Below, piece by piece: positions 15,621 to 24,945 of a stretch of 45,196 nt of DNA. Within the stretch, counting starts at the first letter, position 1. Each line of letters begins with the position of its first letter. The notes beneath the pieces are model-generated. The model worked only from the letters and a program-made list of their open reading frames with translations, did no database searches and was not told where the DNA came from. Source of the stretch: Pseudomonas ovata (lineage in GTDB: Bacteria; Pseudomonadota; Gammaproteobacteria; Pseudomonadales; Pseudomonadaceae); NCBI RefSeq assembly GCF_003131185.1, contig NZ_QFFU01000037.1, forward strand, positions 1-45,196. The letters run 5' to 3'. The position numbers were made by a program, and so were the translations under genes.

Positions 15621-18600
15621 GAGAACAAATCCTCTTCCAGTTTGCGAGGCAGAAGGTCGGTGTTGTTCGCCGTCTTCATTGTGTTTTTGGCAATCGCGAA
15701 CAGCGCCGCTTTCAGTTCGGCACGCAGCGCCCTCACTTCCTGTGCGGTTGCCTGCCCGTCACCATTATTGGCCAACATGGCAGCGGTCTGGTTGGCGTTA
15801 TAGATCCGGCTGGGCCCAGTGATCTCAAGCTCAGGGCCGTTTTCGCCGACCAGGCGCAAGCCGCCACCAAAGTCACCGCCCGAGGCATAACCCGGAATCT
15901 TGACGGTCTCCCCGTTAAGGCGCCCGCCAGTAGCGATGGTTTGCACCAGGTTGTCGTAAGTCACCGTCCCGTTGGCCAAGGCCTTCGTCCATGTAGCCTT
16001 GCCCGATGCATCCAGGCTGCGCCCCAGTACCTTCTGATACACCGCCTCCAGCAGTGCGACATGATTGTCGTAGTTGTTCTGCGCAGCCGAGCCGGTCTCT
16101 TTCGCAGACAGCGCCGCAACGATGGCCGAGTTCATGGCCTGCATGGCCGCCGCCACCGACATGACCGAGTTGTCGATGCCATTGAGCGCATCGAGCTGGG
16201 CCTGTGCGCTGTTCAGCTGGCTGTCGAACTGGGACATCTGCAGGTCATAGGCCTTCTTCGCTGCCTCAATCTGCTTGTTGAGCGCTTCCACCGATTTCTC
16301 GGCGCTGCTGAGTTGCTTTCCGTTGAGCGTATTCAGCTCGGCGACGACATTGGCTGTGCGGCCCTGCTCGCGGTTGAAGTCTTCGAGCGAGGCGTACAGG
16401 CCGGTGTCGTTTGTGCTGACGGTGCTCAGCGCATCATCAAGACCCTCGAAGCCGGCAAGAGAGCTGCCTGATCGCGCCTTGGTCAGAGCGCTTTGCAGCG
16501 TGGCCTGAGCCTGCACGCGCAGCTGTTTCACCGTTTCGTCTGACGTGCCGGTCAGCGATTTCAGCGCACCTTCGAGCGAAGAGCTCAAGCTCGAAAGATC
16601 GCTGATGTTCGCCGTCACAGTGCTGAGCATGTCGCTGAAGGAGGCGGTTCGAGCGTTGTAGGCCTCGGTCGCGGCTTTCTGCTCGGCAGCAATAGCGCGC
16701 TGTACAGCCGAGAAACTGGCTGTGGCCGACGACATCAACTGCTCAGCCTGGGCATCAGCGATAGCCTTTGCCGCCTCAGCCGCTACAGCCGCCGCGTCTG
16801 CCGCCGCCTGCGCGGTGGCTTCCATCGCGTCAAACACCGTGCCGGCCGCTGCCGCAACGCTCAGCAGCGATTCAAGCATCGCTTTGCCGGCGGCCGACGA
16901 GTCTTTCTCGGCCGCCTCTACCATGGTCCGGAACGCATCACGCGTGGCCGGCAGGGTGATGCCAAGCTTCTTGATTTCCGCTGTCGTGTCGGCAATGGCG
17001 CGCGCGGTGTTTTCAGACTCGGTGTGGAACGCACCGTAGTAGTCCGACTGGCGCTGCTGAAGGATCGCGTACACCTGCGCCGCGGATTCGGCGTTTGCCG
17101 TCATCGCAGTGAATGTCGCGCGCCCCGCCTCGGTCGTCACATCAATGGCTTTGAGCATGTCGCGGAAAGCATCTTCCGTCGCCGGTAGCTGGACGCCCAG
17201 GGCAGCAAACTGCTGACGCACGCCCCGGATCGAATCGCTGGCCTGCTGGGTCTCGCTGGTGAAGGCCGTGTAATAGCTGGTGATATTCGCGTTGAGCGTG
17301 TCGATGTCGCCCGCTGAGTTGACCAGGCTTTCGACAACCCTGGCGCCAGTGACCGAAAAGGCCGCCGCCTTGACGCCCATCAGATCAAGGCTCGCATTGA
17401 CGCTGTACAGGTTGTTGACCAGCGTTTGCAGGCTGTCAAACGTCAGCCCGTCCAGGGTCGCTGCCGTAGCCGAGTTGATCGCCGCCACAGCAGAGTCACC
17501 GAGACCTGTGAACCAGGCCGTAATATCAGCCTGGATTTCCTCGGTCGTGCGATCTTGAGTGCTGATGTTCAGCCGCTCGACATTCAGACCATCGAGCACT
17601 GCCTCATTCAACGTCACGTTCAGCGCGGCGAACAGATCCATCGCACCGATCACGGTGCTGTTGTAAGCAGCGCCAAGCGTTTCGGCCATTTCGGCATCTT
17701 GCATCTGGCCATAGACGAAGCGCTTTTTGTTGCTGCCGAACAGGCCGCCTTTCTTCTTCTGGTACTGGAAATCCTCGGCATTGAACTCGCCGCCGGCTAC
17801 CGACAAAGCCATGCCGGTGTCTTTCGTGGCCCACTTTGTACCGAACAGCTTTTCACCGATGAAGGTCTCGACGGCCGTGGCCAAGGTCGACCCGGAGAGG
17901 ATCGCCCCCATTTTTCCGCCAAAAATCGACGACGCCATACGGTCGGCCAGGCCGATAGAGGCAAAGGTCAATGCACGGTCGAAACCGACCATGCCCGGGA
18001 GCGCCCTGCCCACTTGCGACAGCTTCGAGGTCTGCATGTCGCTGGTGTCGTAGCGCACACCTGCGTCATACAGTTTGCCGCTCTGGTACATGCCCATCAG
18101 GATCGCCAGCGGCCCCATCATTGCCGATGTGCTGGCCGCCGCACTGGCCGCCGCCGCGCTTTCAGCAGCTGCGTAGGACACGGTGCCGGTGATCGCGCCG
18201 AACTGCGAAGCGTAACCCGCCGCAGCGGCTTCCATGCCCACCGACAGCGATGCAGCGGTGACGCCTTGGGCGCCGACAACGGCTGCCGTTTGCGCCGCTG
18301 TGGTGCCGGTGATGGTCGCCATCAGGCTGCTGAATCCGCTGGTGATCGACGCGCCCACGCTCGAAAGCATGGACGTGTAGTAACCAACACCACCGGAGAC
18401 TGCGCCACCAATACCGCCAGTGGCGTAGCCGCCAGCGATACTGGAGCCGACACCGGTCAGGGAACTCCACGCCTGGTACAGCGACTTGCCAATGCCCGCC
18501 AGCGAGCCGCCGCCCAGGCCGCCGATGGAGACACCGCCAGAAGAGCCGCCAACGCTGCCGAGGATCTTGCTCCAGACCGACCCCAGACCCTGCCCGTTAT

Positions 18601-21600
18601 CGGTGCCGGTCAGCCAGTTGCTGATCGACGCCAGCAAGGGCTTCGTGGTCAGCATGTGCATGATCTCGCCAAGGGTTTGTTTGAAACCCTTCTTGAGGTC
18701 ATCCCACAAGGTGCTGGCCCCGTCGCCGATGTTCGACCAGGCGCTGGCAAAGGCTTGGTCGATCCGGTCAATGGCGCCTTCGGTCATCTGCCCCCAGAGA
18801 GTGGCCTTGGAGCGGTTGACTTCATATTCGTTGCCCAGCTTGACCAGTGCATCCTGGTACAGCGCAGCCTTCTCCGGGTACAGCTCCATGGCGCGGTTGA
18901 GCGCGTGTTGTTCTTCGGTGTAGTCCTTGAGCAATTTGATCTGGGGGTTGAGCCGGTCGACGATGTCGTTGGCCTTGTTGGCCTGTTCCAGCGCCTTGTT
19001 GGCCTCCAGTTGCGCCTTGGTCATTGCGACCAGCTGATCGTACTCCTTGCTGCCCAGGGCGATGTTCTTGCCGGCCAGCTCCGCCTTTACGGCTTTCTCG
19101 ACGTTGAACGCCTCGACCGCTGACGTTCCGCGCACGGTGGCCTTGGCTTCTTTCTCCAGCCATTCCACTTCGGTGCGCATGTCCGCAATGGTCTTGGCAA
19201 CCTCCAGACGATCCTGCGCATCGTGCTGGGCGTTGATGGCTTTGGTGACCTTTTCACGGGCGCCGGCGCCGGTCTTGAGCAGTTCCTCTTCAATTGATTG
19301 CTGAATGGTCAGTGCGCGAACGTTCTCAGCGCCAGCCAGGTAAGCATCGGCCATTGCATTGGCAGCCTGGATAGAGATACCAGACTTTGCCAGCAGCTCT
19401 TCAAGGGCTTTTTTCTGATTTTTCAGAGCAGTCGCAGCAGCATTCGCTGCTTTGTCGACGCGCTTGTTGGCTTCAGTTGTCTGATCGAGCTGTGCAATTG
19501 CAGCAGCTGCACGCTGGTCTGGTGTGGCCTGAACCGGTGCGGCGATTACCGGCGCGGTACCGCCATTGGTGAGCAGGCCGTAACCGGTCAGATTCAACTG
19601 GGGAGCCTGCGCGCCCATCGCAACGCGAGTGGCCGAGGCGACAGCGAAATTTGCAGCCTGCTCCATGGCCGTAATTTGTCGACGCGAGCTATTTTCGGCT
19701 GCGGTAGCTGTATCGGCGTATGCCTTGCTCTGTACCGCCGCCGCCGTCTTTGCAGCATCTTCAGCAGTGTAAAGCGCCGTGAGCTCAGCCTTCAGGCTAG
19801 CCTGTTTGACCTTGTCGCCTTCCTTGATTGCATCCTGGTATTTCTTCAGGACATCAGTCTGCTCAGCGATGATTTTGGCCTGAGCTGCCTGCGCAGGCGT
19901 GGCTCCCATCTTCGCTGCGGTATAGGCTGCCTCAGCAGTTGCGTTGGCCCCCAGCAAGTCCCGCGTCTTGGTCAACTGCTCAATGTACTTATCCCAAGCA
20001 TCTTTACTGGCCTGGGTCTGGCCACTGGCAGCTTGAGCGGCCTTGAGTTGATCAGTGCTTGCCGCAGCCTTGCTGCTTGCCGAGTCAATGCCATTGATCT
20101 TCCTGCCAAAATCATCAGCTGCTTTGGTATTTTTCTGAAACTCGCTTGCGAGTACTGCCAGCTCCTTACCGAAAGCCGGCGTCAGCTTGGTATTTTCCTC
20201 GATCCATGCAGTGACGCTGTTCAGGGTTTTACGCCCCGCCTCAACATCGTCGATCATGCCCCTGAATTCAGCCTTGAAAGGCCCAAGGTTGATGGCGCGC
20301 TCAATCTTGTAGGTGTAATCATCCAGCGCACTGCTTGCGGCATCGAGGGCTTCGATCTGCTGTTCGGCCCAGGTGATTTTCTGCAAGCGCTGCTGTTCCG
20401 CCGACAAGGCCTTGTACTGGCTAATCGACTCTTCGACAGTTGCGTTGTGCTCGATCAGCGAGCTGGTCGCGCTGTCAGCGCTGCTGCCCACATTGAAGAA
20501 CGAGTAGGCGACCGCCGCAGTCATGGCGATAAGACCGACAGGCCCGGTCAGGAGCGCCATCAGGCCGCGCCCAGCTGCTGCTGTGAGCAGCATAGCCTTA
20601 CTCGCACTGGAGGTAGCAGCCGTCGCAGCATCAGAGGCTCGGATTGCAGCGTTGGCGGCCAGGGTTGTTTCAGCTACGCCAGCAGCAGCGGCCGAGCGCG
20701 CAGCATAAGCAGCCTGGATCTCGACAGATGCGGCGCTGGTGGTAGCTGCAAGCTGAATCTCAGCCTCCTGAATCTGTCGGATAATCGCGACTTCAGCGAG
20801 ACGTGCTTCTGCCATACGGCTGCGAGCTGCGGCCCTGCCCTGCTCACTGATTTGCGCCGCCAGACGCTGCTCTTCAAGTACTCGCTCACCCGCCAGCGTG
20901 GCCTGAACATATTTCAGGTTGTTGATTTCAGATGTCTGCCGGATACGGTCAGCAGCCACCTTTTGCTCAGCGGCCAGTATCTCGGCACTGGCCCGCGCAA
21001 GCATGGCCTGGGCATCGGTCTGACGTGACTTAGCCGTGATCAATGCCTGCTTTGCTGCTACCGCGTCGGCCTCAGCCTGCTTTAGCGTCGCCGATGTCGA
21101 CGTAGCCAGGTTAACGGCCTGCTGAATCGAAGCCTTGGTCGCAGCTGCAAATCCTATAACCATCTGTCCAGCAGCAAGCGCAAGACGTCCGCCAATGATG
21201 ATCGCCAGCGTTTCAGCAACGCTCGACACGCGAGCAAACGTCCGCTCTGTCGTAGCAGAATCAGCCGTGAGCGTATCGATCACTTTGGAAACATCCACGA
21301 TCACACTGGCGACACGCGCACTGGCATTGCCCGCCTGGTCAATTCTGCCAATAAGTTGGGTGTAGGAGTTACCCATTGCCGTGATGGAGTTGCCAATAGT
21401 GACCGCCGTCTTCGCGTATAGCTCTTCGACGGCCTTCTGTTGGCTTTGCAGCGCCTTGACGACAGCATCAGCCGTAAGCTTGCCATCGGCACCCAACGTG
21501 CGCAGTTGGCCAACCGTCTTGCCCATGCCTGCGGCAATAGCCTGGGCGAGCGCCGGCGCCTGCTCCATAACCGAATTGAGCTCTTCGCCTCGCAGCACAC

Positions 21601-22135
21601 CGGATGCGAAGGCCTGGCCCAGCTGAATAAGGGCAGCATTTGCAGATGAGGCGGACGCCCCGGAGATAGCCAAGGTCTTGCTGATGGTGCCGACAACCCC
21701 GGCAACGCCCTCGCCTGTGAGCTTCAGCTCCTTCTGATTGGTCGCAATGCGCTGATAAAGTTCTGCCGTGGCGGTCAGGGGCTGATATGCCTCTTGAGCG
21801 ATGGTAAACACCGCCTTCTGAGCAGCTGTAAACTCGGCCGCACTCGAAGTGACCAGGCGCAGGCGGCTCGCAATGCTGGCATAGGCGTCGGCCTGAGCCA
21901 CGAGCGAACTGATGCTCATGCCAGCAGCTACAGCGCCCATTGCATTGCGCAGCATATTGCCAGCAGACAAAGCGCTTTGCCCGGCACGAGCAAATGCCGA
22001 ATCTACGGTCGCCAGTTGACGATCAATACGCCCGGAGACCTGCGCGACAGTAGAATCGGCACGAGCCATTTCCTGACGCAGCTGTGCCGTGGTCGCTTCG
22101 AGACGGATCAGCATCCCCTGGACTTCTTGCGACAT
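15617..22135 (-). CDS. Tail tape measure protein
   Basis: 2172 residues. The N-terminal tape-measure domain (about 70-290) includes ELYQRIATNQKELKLTGEGV, GVLRGEELNSVMEQAPALAQ and GMGKTVGQLRTLGADGKLTA. Long Ala-rich helical stretches and a glycine-rich hydrophobic section with GGYATGGIGGAVSGG follow. A pair of ~75-residue repeats shares YY-AF-SE, LG-LPAT-DAFR-M. A DUF4214-like segment (about 2022-2071, YQKVLGRSLDASGKATW) precedes the typical tail end GYASGGDFGG-VGENGPELEI. The protein sets tail length and is packed inside the tail tube. GGAG lies 8 nt before the ATG. The length is far above lambda gpH. Confidence 0.95.
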   Translation of the reverse strand: MSQEVQGMLIRLEATTAQLRQEMARADSTVAQVSGRIDRQLATVDSAFARAGQSALSAGNMLRNAMGAVAAGMSISSLVAQADAYASIASRLRLVTSSAAEFTAAQKAVFTIAQEAYQPLTATAELYQRIATNQKELKLTGEGVAGVVGTISKTLAISGASASSANAALIQLGQAFASGVLRGEELNSVMEQAPALAQAIAAGMGKTVGQLRTLGADGKLTADAVVKALQSQQKAVEELYAKTAVTIGNSITAMGNSYTQLIGRIDQAGNASARVASVIVDVSKVIDTLTADSATTERTFARVSSVAETLAIIIGGRLALAAGQMVIGFAAATKASIQQAVNLATSTSATLKQAEADAVAAKQALITAKSRQTDAQAMLARASAEILAAEQKVAADRIRQTSEINNLKYVQATLAGERVLEEQRLAAQISEQGRAAARSRMAEARLAEVAIIRQIQEAEIQLAATTSAASVEIQAAYAARSAAAAGVAETTLAANAAIRASDAATAATSSASKAMLLTAAAGRGLMALLTGPVGLIAMTAAVAYSFFNVGSSADSATSSLIEHNATVEESISQYKALSAEQQRLQKITWAEQQIEALDAASSALDDYTYKIERAINLGPFKAEFRGMIDDVEAGRKTLNSVTAWIEENTKLTPAFGKELAVLASEFQKNTKAADDFGRKINGIDSASSKAAASTDQLKAAQAASGQTQASKDAWDKYIEQLTKTRDLLGANATAEAAYTAAKMGATPAQAAQAKIIAEQTDVLKKYQDAIKEGDKVKQASLKAELTALYTAEDAAKTAAAVQSKAYADTATAAENSSRRQITAMEQAANFAVASATRVAMGAQAPQLNLTGYGLLTNGGTAPVIAAPVQATPDQRAAAAIAQLDQTTEANKRVDKAANAAATALKNQKKALEELLAKSGISIQAANAMADAYLAGAENVRALTIQQSIEEELLKTGAGAREKVTKAINAQHDAQDRLEVAKTIADMRTEVEWLEKEAKATVRGTSAVEAFNVEKAVKAELAGKNIALGSKEYDQLVAMTKAQLEANKALEQANKANDIVDRLNPQIKLLKDYTEEQHALNRAMELYPEKAALYQDALVKLGNEYEVNRSKATLWGQMTEGAIDRIDQAFASAWSNIGDGASTLWDDLKKGFKQTLGEIMHMLTTKPLLASISNWLTGTDNGQGLGSVWSKILGSVGGSSGGVSIGGLGGGSLAGIGKSLYQAWSSLTGVGSSIAGGYATGGIGGAVSGGVGYYTSMLSSVGASITSGFSSLMATITGTTAAQTAAVVGAQGVTAASLSVGMEAAAAGYASQFGAITGTVSYAAAESAAAASAAASTSAMMGPLAILMGMYQSGKLYDAGVRYDTSDMQTSKLSQVGRALPGMVGFDRALTFASIGLADRMASSIFGGKMGAILSGSTLATAVETFIGEKLFGTKWATKDTGMALSVAGGEFNAEDFQYQKKKGGLFGSNKKRFVYGQMQDAEMAETLGAAYNSTVIGAMDLFAALNVTLNEAVLDGLNVERLNISTQDRTTEEIQADITAWFTGLGDSAVAAINSATAATLDGLTFDSLQTLVNNLYSVNASLDLMGVKAAAFSVTGARVVESLVNSAGDIDTLNANITSYYTAFTSETQQASDSIRGVRQQFAALGVQLPATEDAFRDMLKAIDVTTEAGRATFTAMTANAESAAQVYAILQQRQSDYYGAFHTESENTARAIADTTAEIKKLGITLPATRDAFRTMVEAAEKDSSAAGKAMLESLLSVAAAAGTVFDAMEATAQAAADAAAVAAEAAKAIADAQAEQLMSSATASFSAVQRAIAAEQKAATEAYNARTASFSDMLSTVTANISDLSSLSSSLEGALKSLTGTSDETVKQLRVQAQATLQSALTKARSGSSLAGFEGLDDALSTVSTNDTGLYASLEDFNREQGRTANVVAELNTLNGKQLSSAEKSVEALNKQIEAAKKAYDLQMSQFDSQLNSAQAQLDALNGIDNSVMSVAAAMQAMNSAIVAALSAKETGSAAQNNYDNHVALLEAVYQKVLGRSLDASGKATWTKALANGTVTYDNLVQTIATGGRLNGETVKIPGYASGGDFGGGLRLVGENGPELEITGPSRIYNANQTAAMLANNGDGQATAQEVRALRAELKAALFAIAKNTMKTANNTDLLPRKLEEDLFS

Positions 22136-22152
22136 TCATCTTTCTCCGAGCG

Positions 22153-22205
22153 AAAAAAAAACCGCACGCGGCGGACCATAAAACAAAAAACCCGCCGGAG
22201 CGGGT
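22153..22205 (-). terminator. Two tandem intrinsic terminators before the tape measure gene
   Basis: On the - strand ACCCGC-TCCG-GCGGGT with a T-run (22205-22185) is followed by CCGC-CGCGT-GCGG with nine T residues (22174-22153). They lie between the small membrane-protein gene and the tape-measure ribosome binding site. Confidence 0.75.
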
Positions 22206-22222
22206 CGTATGGAGAGTAAAAA

Positions 22223-22864
22223 CTAACGTTTGCTAAATAAGTAGATCGCTACCCCAATAATGATCAACGCACCCAGAGCAAAGCCCCACAACCCTTGCTG
22301 GGTCTTTTCTTCTGCAACTCTCTTGATTTCGTCAGCTTCAGATTTGGCGACTATCGCAGACAAGTCAACTTTTAGCTGACTAGTCAGAGCATTCAACTCT
22401 TCGGTATACATATTTATGAACGCCAACTTCTCTTCATCGGAATATCCAGCAAGCATTTTATCCATAGCGTCATGCGCATCGAGATTGAACTGGTAGACAT
22501 TTCCACCTGACTCAACTATTCGTGCTCGCTCTTGTTGCTCGCGCTCTACAAATGCGCGAATTGCTGACCTGCTTGCAAATACCTTCTCATTTTTATCGAA
22601 AATTATTTCTTGGCCTTTGGCAATAGCGCACTGAAACTCAATACTACCGAGCCGCCTGAACTCATCATAATAAGTCTACCTCAACACCTCAGCTTCTTCA
22701 TCACTAAAAGACTTAACAAACTCATTGAAATCATCTTCTTGAGCTTGCGCGACGATCATTGCATCTTCTCCAGCATTGACCGCTCGCTTAAGGTTTATAC
22801 GATTTATCTCGGCGGTCGATTTCGCTATTGAGACAATCGGGTCTTCTACAGACTCCACAGGCAT
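22223..22864 (-). pseudogene. Tail-anchored membrane protein gene interrupted by an in-frame amber codon
   Basis: One frame runs 213 codons with a single stop, TAG at 22678-22676 (codon 63). The first part (62 residues, MPVESVEDPIVSIAK to SFSDEEAEVLR) has an ATG right after GGGGAGGG. The second part continues without stops for 150 codons (TYYDEFRRLGSIEFQCAIAKG onward). It ends in one membrane helix, GLWGFALGALIIIGVAIYLF, then SKR. No ATG, GTG or TTG codon is in frame in the first 70 codons after the TAG, until ATG 22465. It is AT-rich and sits between tail chaperone and tape-measure genes, so it looks like cargo. A nonsense mutation is the simplest reading; readthrough or two products is possible. 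Function unknown. Confidence 0.7.
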
Positions 22865-22913
22865 CCCTCCCCAGTAATTCAGGGGGAGGTTATCAAATCG
22901 CTACATCCATCGG

Positions 22914-23171
22914 CTATGCCGCATCGGACTTGCGGTTGATTGCCGCTGCTCGAAAGCCCATGCGCAGATCCTTGGCGACCGCCTCCTTGGTGCGCGGCTT
23001 TTCGCCTGCGCCGAAAGGGTTGGTGTTGCGCAGAAACTCGACCTTGGCATCCCATGCCATGAGAATTTCAGGCACGGCCGCCGACCAGGCTTCACTCGGC
23101 GGCCAGCCCAGACAACCAGTGGCAATGCTGAACAACTCGTCGACATAGCTACCGTTGCCAGCGCGCTTTAC
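22914..23171 (-). CDS. Tail assembly chaperone, T-part reached by -1 frameshift (gpGT-like)
   Basis: This frame has no start of its own with a ribosome binding site. It is entered from the upstream gene by a -1 slip at A AAA AAG (23177-23171), just before that gene's TAA stop. After the slip the protein reads VKRAGNGSYVDELFSIATG, then LGWPPSEAWSAAVPEILMAWD and ends FRAAAINRKSDAA, 85 residues. The full fusion is about 205 residues. This is the lambda G/GT arrangement. The minor fusion chaperones tape-measure and tail-tube assembly. The downstream frame contains the W-P-E-W pattern often seen in GTA-like tail chaperones. Confidence 0.85.
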   Translation of the reverse strand, partial: VKRAGNGSYVDELFSIATGCLGWPPSEAWSAAVPEILMAWDAKVEFLRNTNPFGAGEKPRTKEAVAKDLRMGFRAAAINRKSDAA

Positions 23172-23530
23172 TTTTTTGTGCCGGTTTTCGCCGCTTCAGC
23201 TTCAGCAGCAGCCTGCTGGTCGGCAGTTTTTGCGGCTGGGTTGAGGCAAGCGCTGAGGAACTCGATCAGCGGTGGGGTAATCATGACGATGCCAGCCTGG
23301 AAAATTTCTTCTTCAAGAGCCTCGAATTCGGATGGCTTCAGTGCCAAGTTTGCACCCGCCGCGATGACCTGAACCATAGCAGCCACGCTGAATTTCTGGA
23401 CTTCGTGCATGGCCGGCATGATGCCGCCAAAGTACTTTTCGATGCGTTTCACGGCTTTCAGGTTGAACGCCAGGGTGTACAGCTCGGTGCCAATTTGAAC
23501 GTGAACGGTGCCGTGGTCAGTCTTGGACAT
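23168..23530 (-). CDS. Tail assembly chaperone, G-part
   Basis: 120 residues, MSKTDHGTVHVQIGTELYTLAFNLKAVKRIEKYFGG at the start (in pieces), ending in an Ala/Lys-rich tail with TGTKK. It matches small tail chaperones of HK97/GTA-type siphophages that lie between tail tube and tape measure. The last codons, ACA AAA AAG TAA, contain the slippery heptamer that yields the longer fusion. It is normally the major product and is not part of the finished virion. Its ribosome binding site is weak, and an upstream poly-C tract and hairpin lie in the leader. Confidence 0.88.
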   Translation of the reverse strand: MSKTDHGTVHVQIGTELYTLAFNLKAVKRIEKYFGGIMPAMHEVQKFSVAAMVQVIAAGANLALKPSEFEALEEEIFQAGIVMITPPLIEFLSACLNPAAKTADQQAAAEAEAAKTGTKK

Positions 23531-23553
23531 GAGAATTTCTCTTGATCGAATGA

Positions 23554-23593
23554 GGGGGGGGGGTTGCAGCCAGCGCCACGCTTGCGGCGCTGG
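23554..23593 (-). promoter_or_regulatory. Hairpin and ten-C tract between tail tube and tail chaperone genes
   Basis: On the - strand CCAGCGCC-N8-GGCGCTGG (23593-23570) is followed by a run of ten C (23563-23554), ending 23 nt before the chaperone ATG. No T-run is present. The hairpin could lower expression after the abundant tail tube gene; the C-run is a likely slippage site. Confidence 0.55.
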
Positions 23594-23608
23594 TTGAGCA
23601 GTGAGGGA

Positions 23609-24082
23609 TTAAGGGGTCGGCACGACTTCGTAGATGCCGGAGTTGATGCCGACGGTGACGTTGCGCTTGATTACGTCTTCAGCGCCGCCCACGGCTTTGC
23701 GGGAGCTCATGACCTTCACGGCGAAGTAATCGACCAGGCCGTCGACGTACTCGACTTTCACCGGGTAATCGAACTGCGAACGGTCTTTCTGCGCCTCGAC
23801 CAGAGCCAGCTGGCCAGCGTCACCAGAGTCGAAGCCGATTGTCAGCTCGACCGAGCCGGCGTCGGCCAGGCCCTTCAGGTGGCGGGTGCGCGAGTCGGCC
23901 AGCGCCGAGAAGGTCACGTCGCCCACCTCGTCGCCGTAATCGCCGATGTTTTCCAGTTCGCCAACCTGGACATAAGTCAGGCCCGCGAACAGGGTTTTGG
24001 CGGCCGCTTCGGTCGCCGGGAGCTTGGCCGAGAGGCGCGGACCAATGGAGAGTCGCGTACCGGCAGCGGTATTTACAGGCAT
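23609..24082 (-). CDS. Major tail tube protein
   Basis: 157 residues, starting MPVNTAAGTRLSIG. It contains FAGLTYVQVGELENIGDYG and DVTFSALADSRTRHLKGL, with SVELTIGFDSGDAGQLALVEAQ later. This is the pattern of lambda gpV-like / siphophage tail tube proteins, which stack as hexameric rings around the tape measure. AGGAGG lies 8 nt before the ATG, a strong ribosome binding site fitting an abundant product. Its position just upstream of the G/GT chaperone genes supports the call. Confidence 0.9.
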   Translation of the reverse strand: MPVNTAAGTRLSIGPRLSAKLPATEAAAKTLFAGLTYVQVGELENIGDYGDEVGDVTFSALADSRTRHLKGLADAGSVELTIGFDSGDAGQLALVEAQKDRSQFDYPVKVEYVDGLVDYFAVKVMSSRKAVGGAEDVIKRNVTVGINSGIYEVVPTP

Positions 24083-24137
24083 GGGTAGTCCTCCTGAGGA
24101 CAGGTGATAGCCGCAGCGCGGCGGTAATACTTCGGGT

Positions 24138-24524
24138 TTACGACTGGGTGATGATTCGCAGCGTGACAGAGCCCATGTAGGTCTTGCCGTCCGGCTCCCG
24201 GGTGGCCTCGGTGCGCGTCACACGAACCGATACAGCCAGTCCAGACTCAAGCGGCAGCCGCTTTTCATTCAAGGCGCCGGAAATCTCGGCCATGATCCGC
24301 TTTACCTCGGCTTGGCCGTGGTATTGCGACCAGACCGACAGGTAGAACAGACGTGTCTGCCGGTTCTTGCCCGATATCGGCGTGGAGTTGCTGGAAAACT
24401 CGCGATCCAACGTCACATAGGGGTACGGCATGCCATCGGGAACCGCATCGAACACTGGGCACGACAGATCAACAGTCAATCGCTCGTACAACGCCTTTTG
24501 CAGTGCCAGTGATGGATCGCTCAT
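24138..24524 (-). CDS. DUF3168 family tail completion/terminator protein
   Basis: 128 residues. It shows the family layout: LALQKALYERLTVDL, VPDGMPYPYVTLDRE, WSQYHGQAEVKRIMAEI and GSVTLRIITQS at the end. DUF3168 proteins act as the tail terminator ring that caps the tail tube and joins it to the head. It overlaps the upstream HK97-gp10-like gene by four bases. No oddities. Confidence 0.88.
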   Translation of the reverse strand: MSDPSLALQKALYERLTVDLSCPVFDAVPDGMPYPYVTLDREFSSNSTPISGKNRQTRLFYLSVWSQYHGQAEVKRIMAEISGALNEKRLPLESGLAVSVRVTRTEATREPDGKTYMGSVTLRIITQS

Positions 24525-24943
24525 CGTGCCTCACCTGCTGCGCGGGCCAGGGTACTGGTGATGGCCGCCCTGATCAGACGCACAATATCATCGCGGTTTA
24601 AATCAACGGATGGGCGCAGCCAAGGATGCGCCGGCCGTGCAGCGATGACGCTATCGCCGCGCTGGTACTGCTTGGTGCCGCGCTCAATGAATATCGCGTA
24701 GAACACTTTCTTGTTGGCTCGCTTCCCGCGAATACCGATCTGGGCGTCCAGCCCGCTTTTCGACACAAACGCCTGGAGCGCTTGCTTGGCTTCGCCGGAG
24801 TCGACAGGCATAAGCTCTTGCTGGGTGGCCAGCACCAGGTTAGCGGCCTTGACCATGGCAGGCCGCAGGTCGCTTTCCATCTGGTTGCCGATCCGGCGCA
24901 GAATGCCACGCAGCTTGAAGTCGCCGCGAGAGCGCCTGGCCAT
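24521..24943 (-). CDS. HK97 gp10-like neck protein
   Basis: 140 residues, basic N-terminus MARRSRGDFKLRGILRRIG, then KAANLVLATQQELMPVDSGEAKQAL in parts. FYAIFIERGTKQYQRG and ARPAHPWLRPSVD follow. The VDSG-, FIERGT- and A-PFLRP-like motifs identify the HK97 gp10 family, found in the head-tail neck. It sits between small connector genes and the DUF3168 tail terminator, as expected. Confidence 0.88.
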   Translation of the reverse strand: MARRSRGDFKLRGILRRIGNQMESDLRPAMVKAANLVLATQQELMPVDSGEAKQALQAFVSKSGLDAQIGIRGKRANKKVFYAIFIERGTKQYQRGDSVIAARPAHPWLRPSVDLNRDDIVRLIRAAITSTLARAAGEAR

Positions 24944-24945
24944 GA

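Noticed and set aside
17426..21028. Two long + strand frames (565 and 576 codons) opposite the tape measure gene
   Set aside because: They are shadows of the repetitive, GC-rich tape measure sequence and lack ribosome binding sites and domain patterns.
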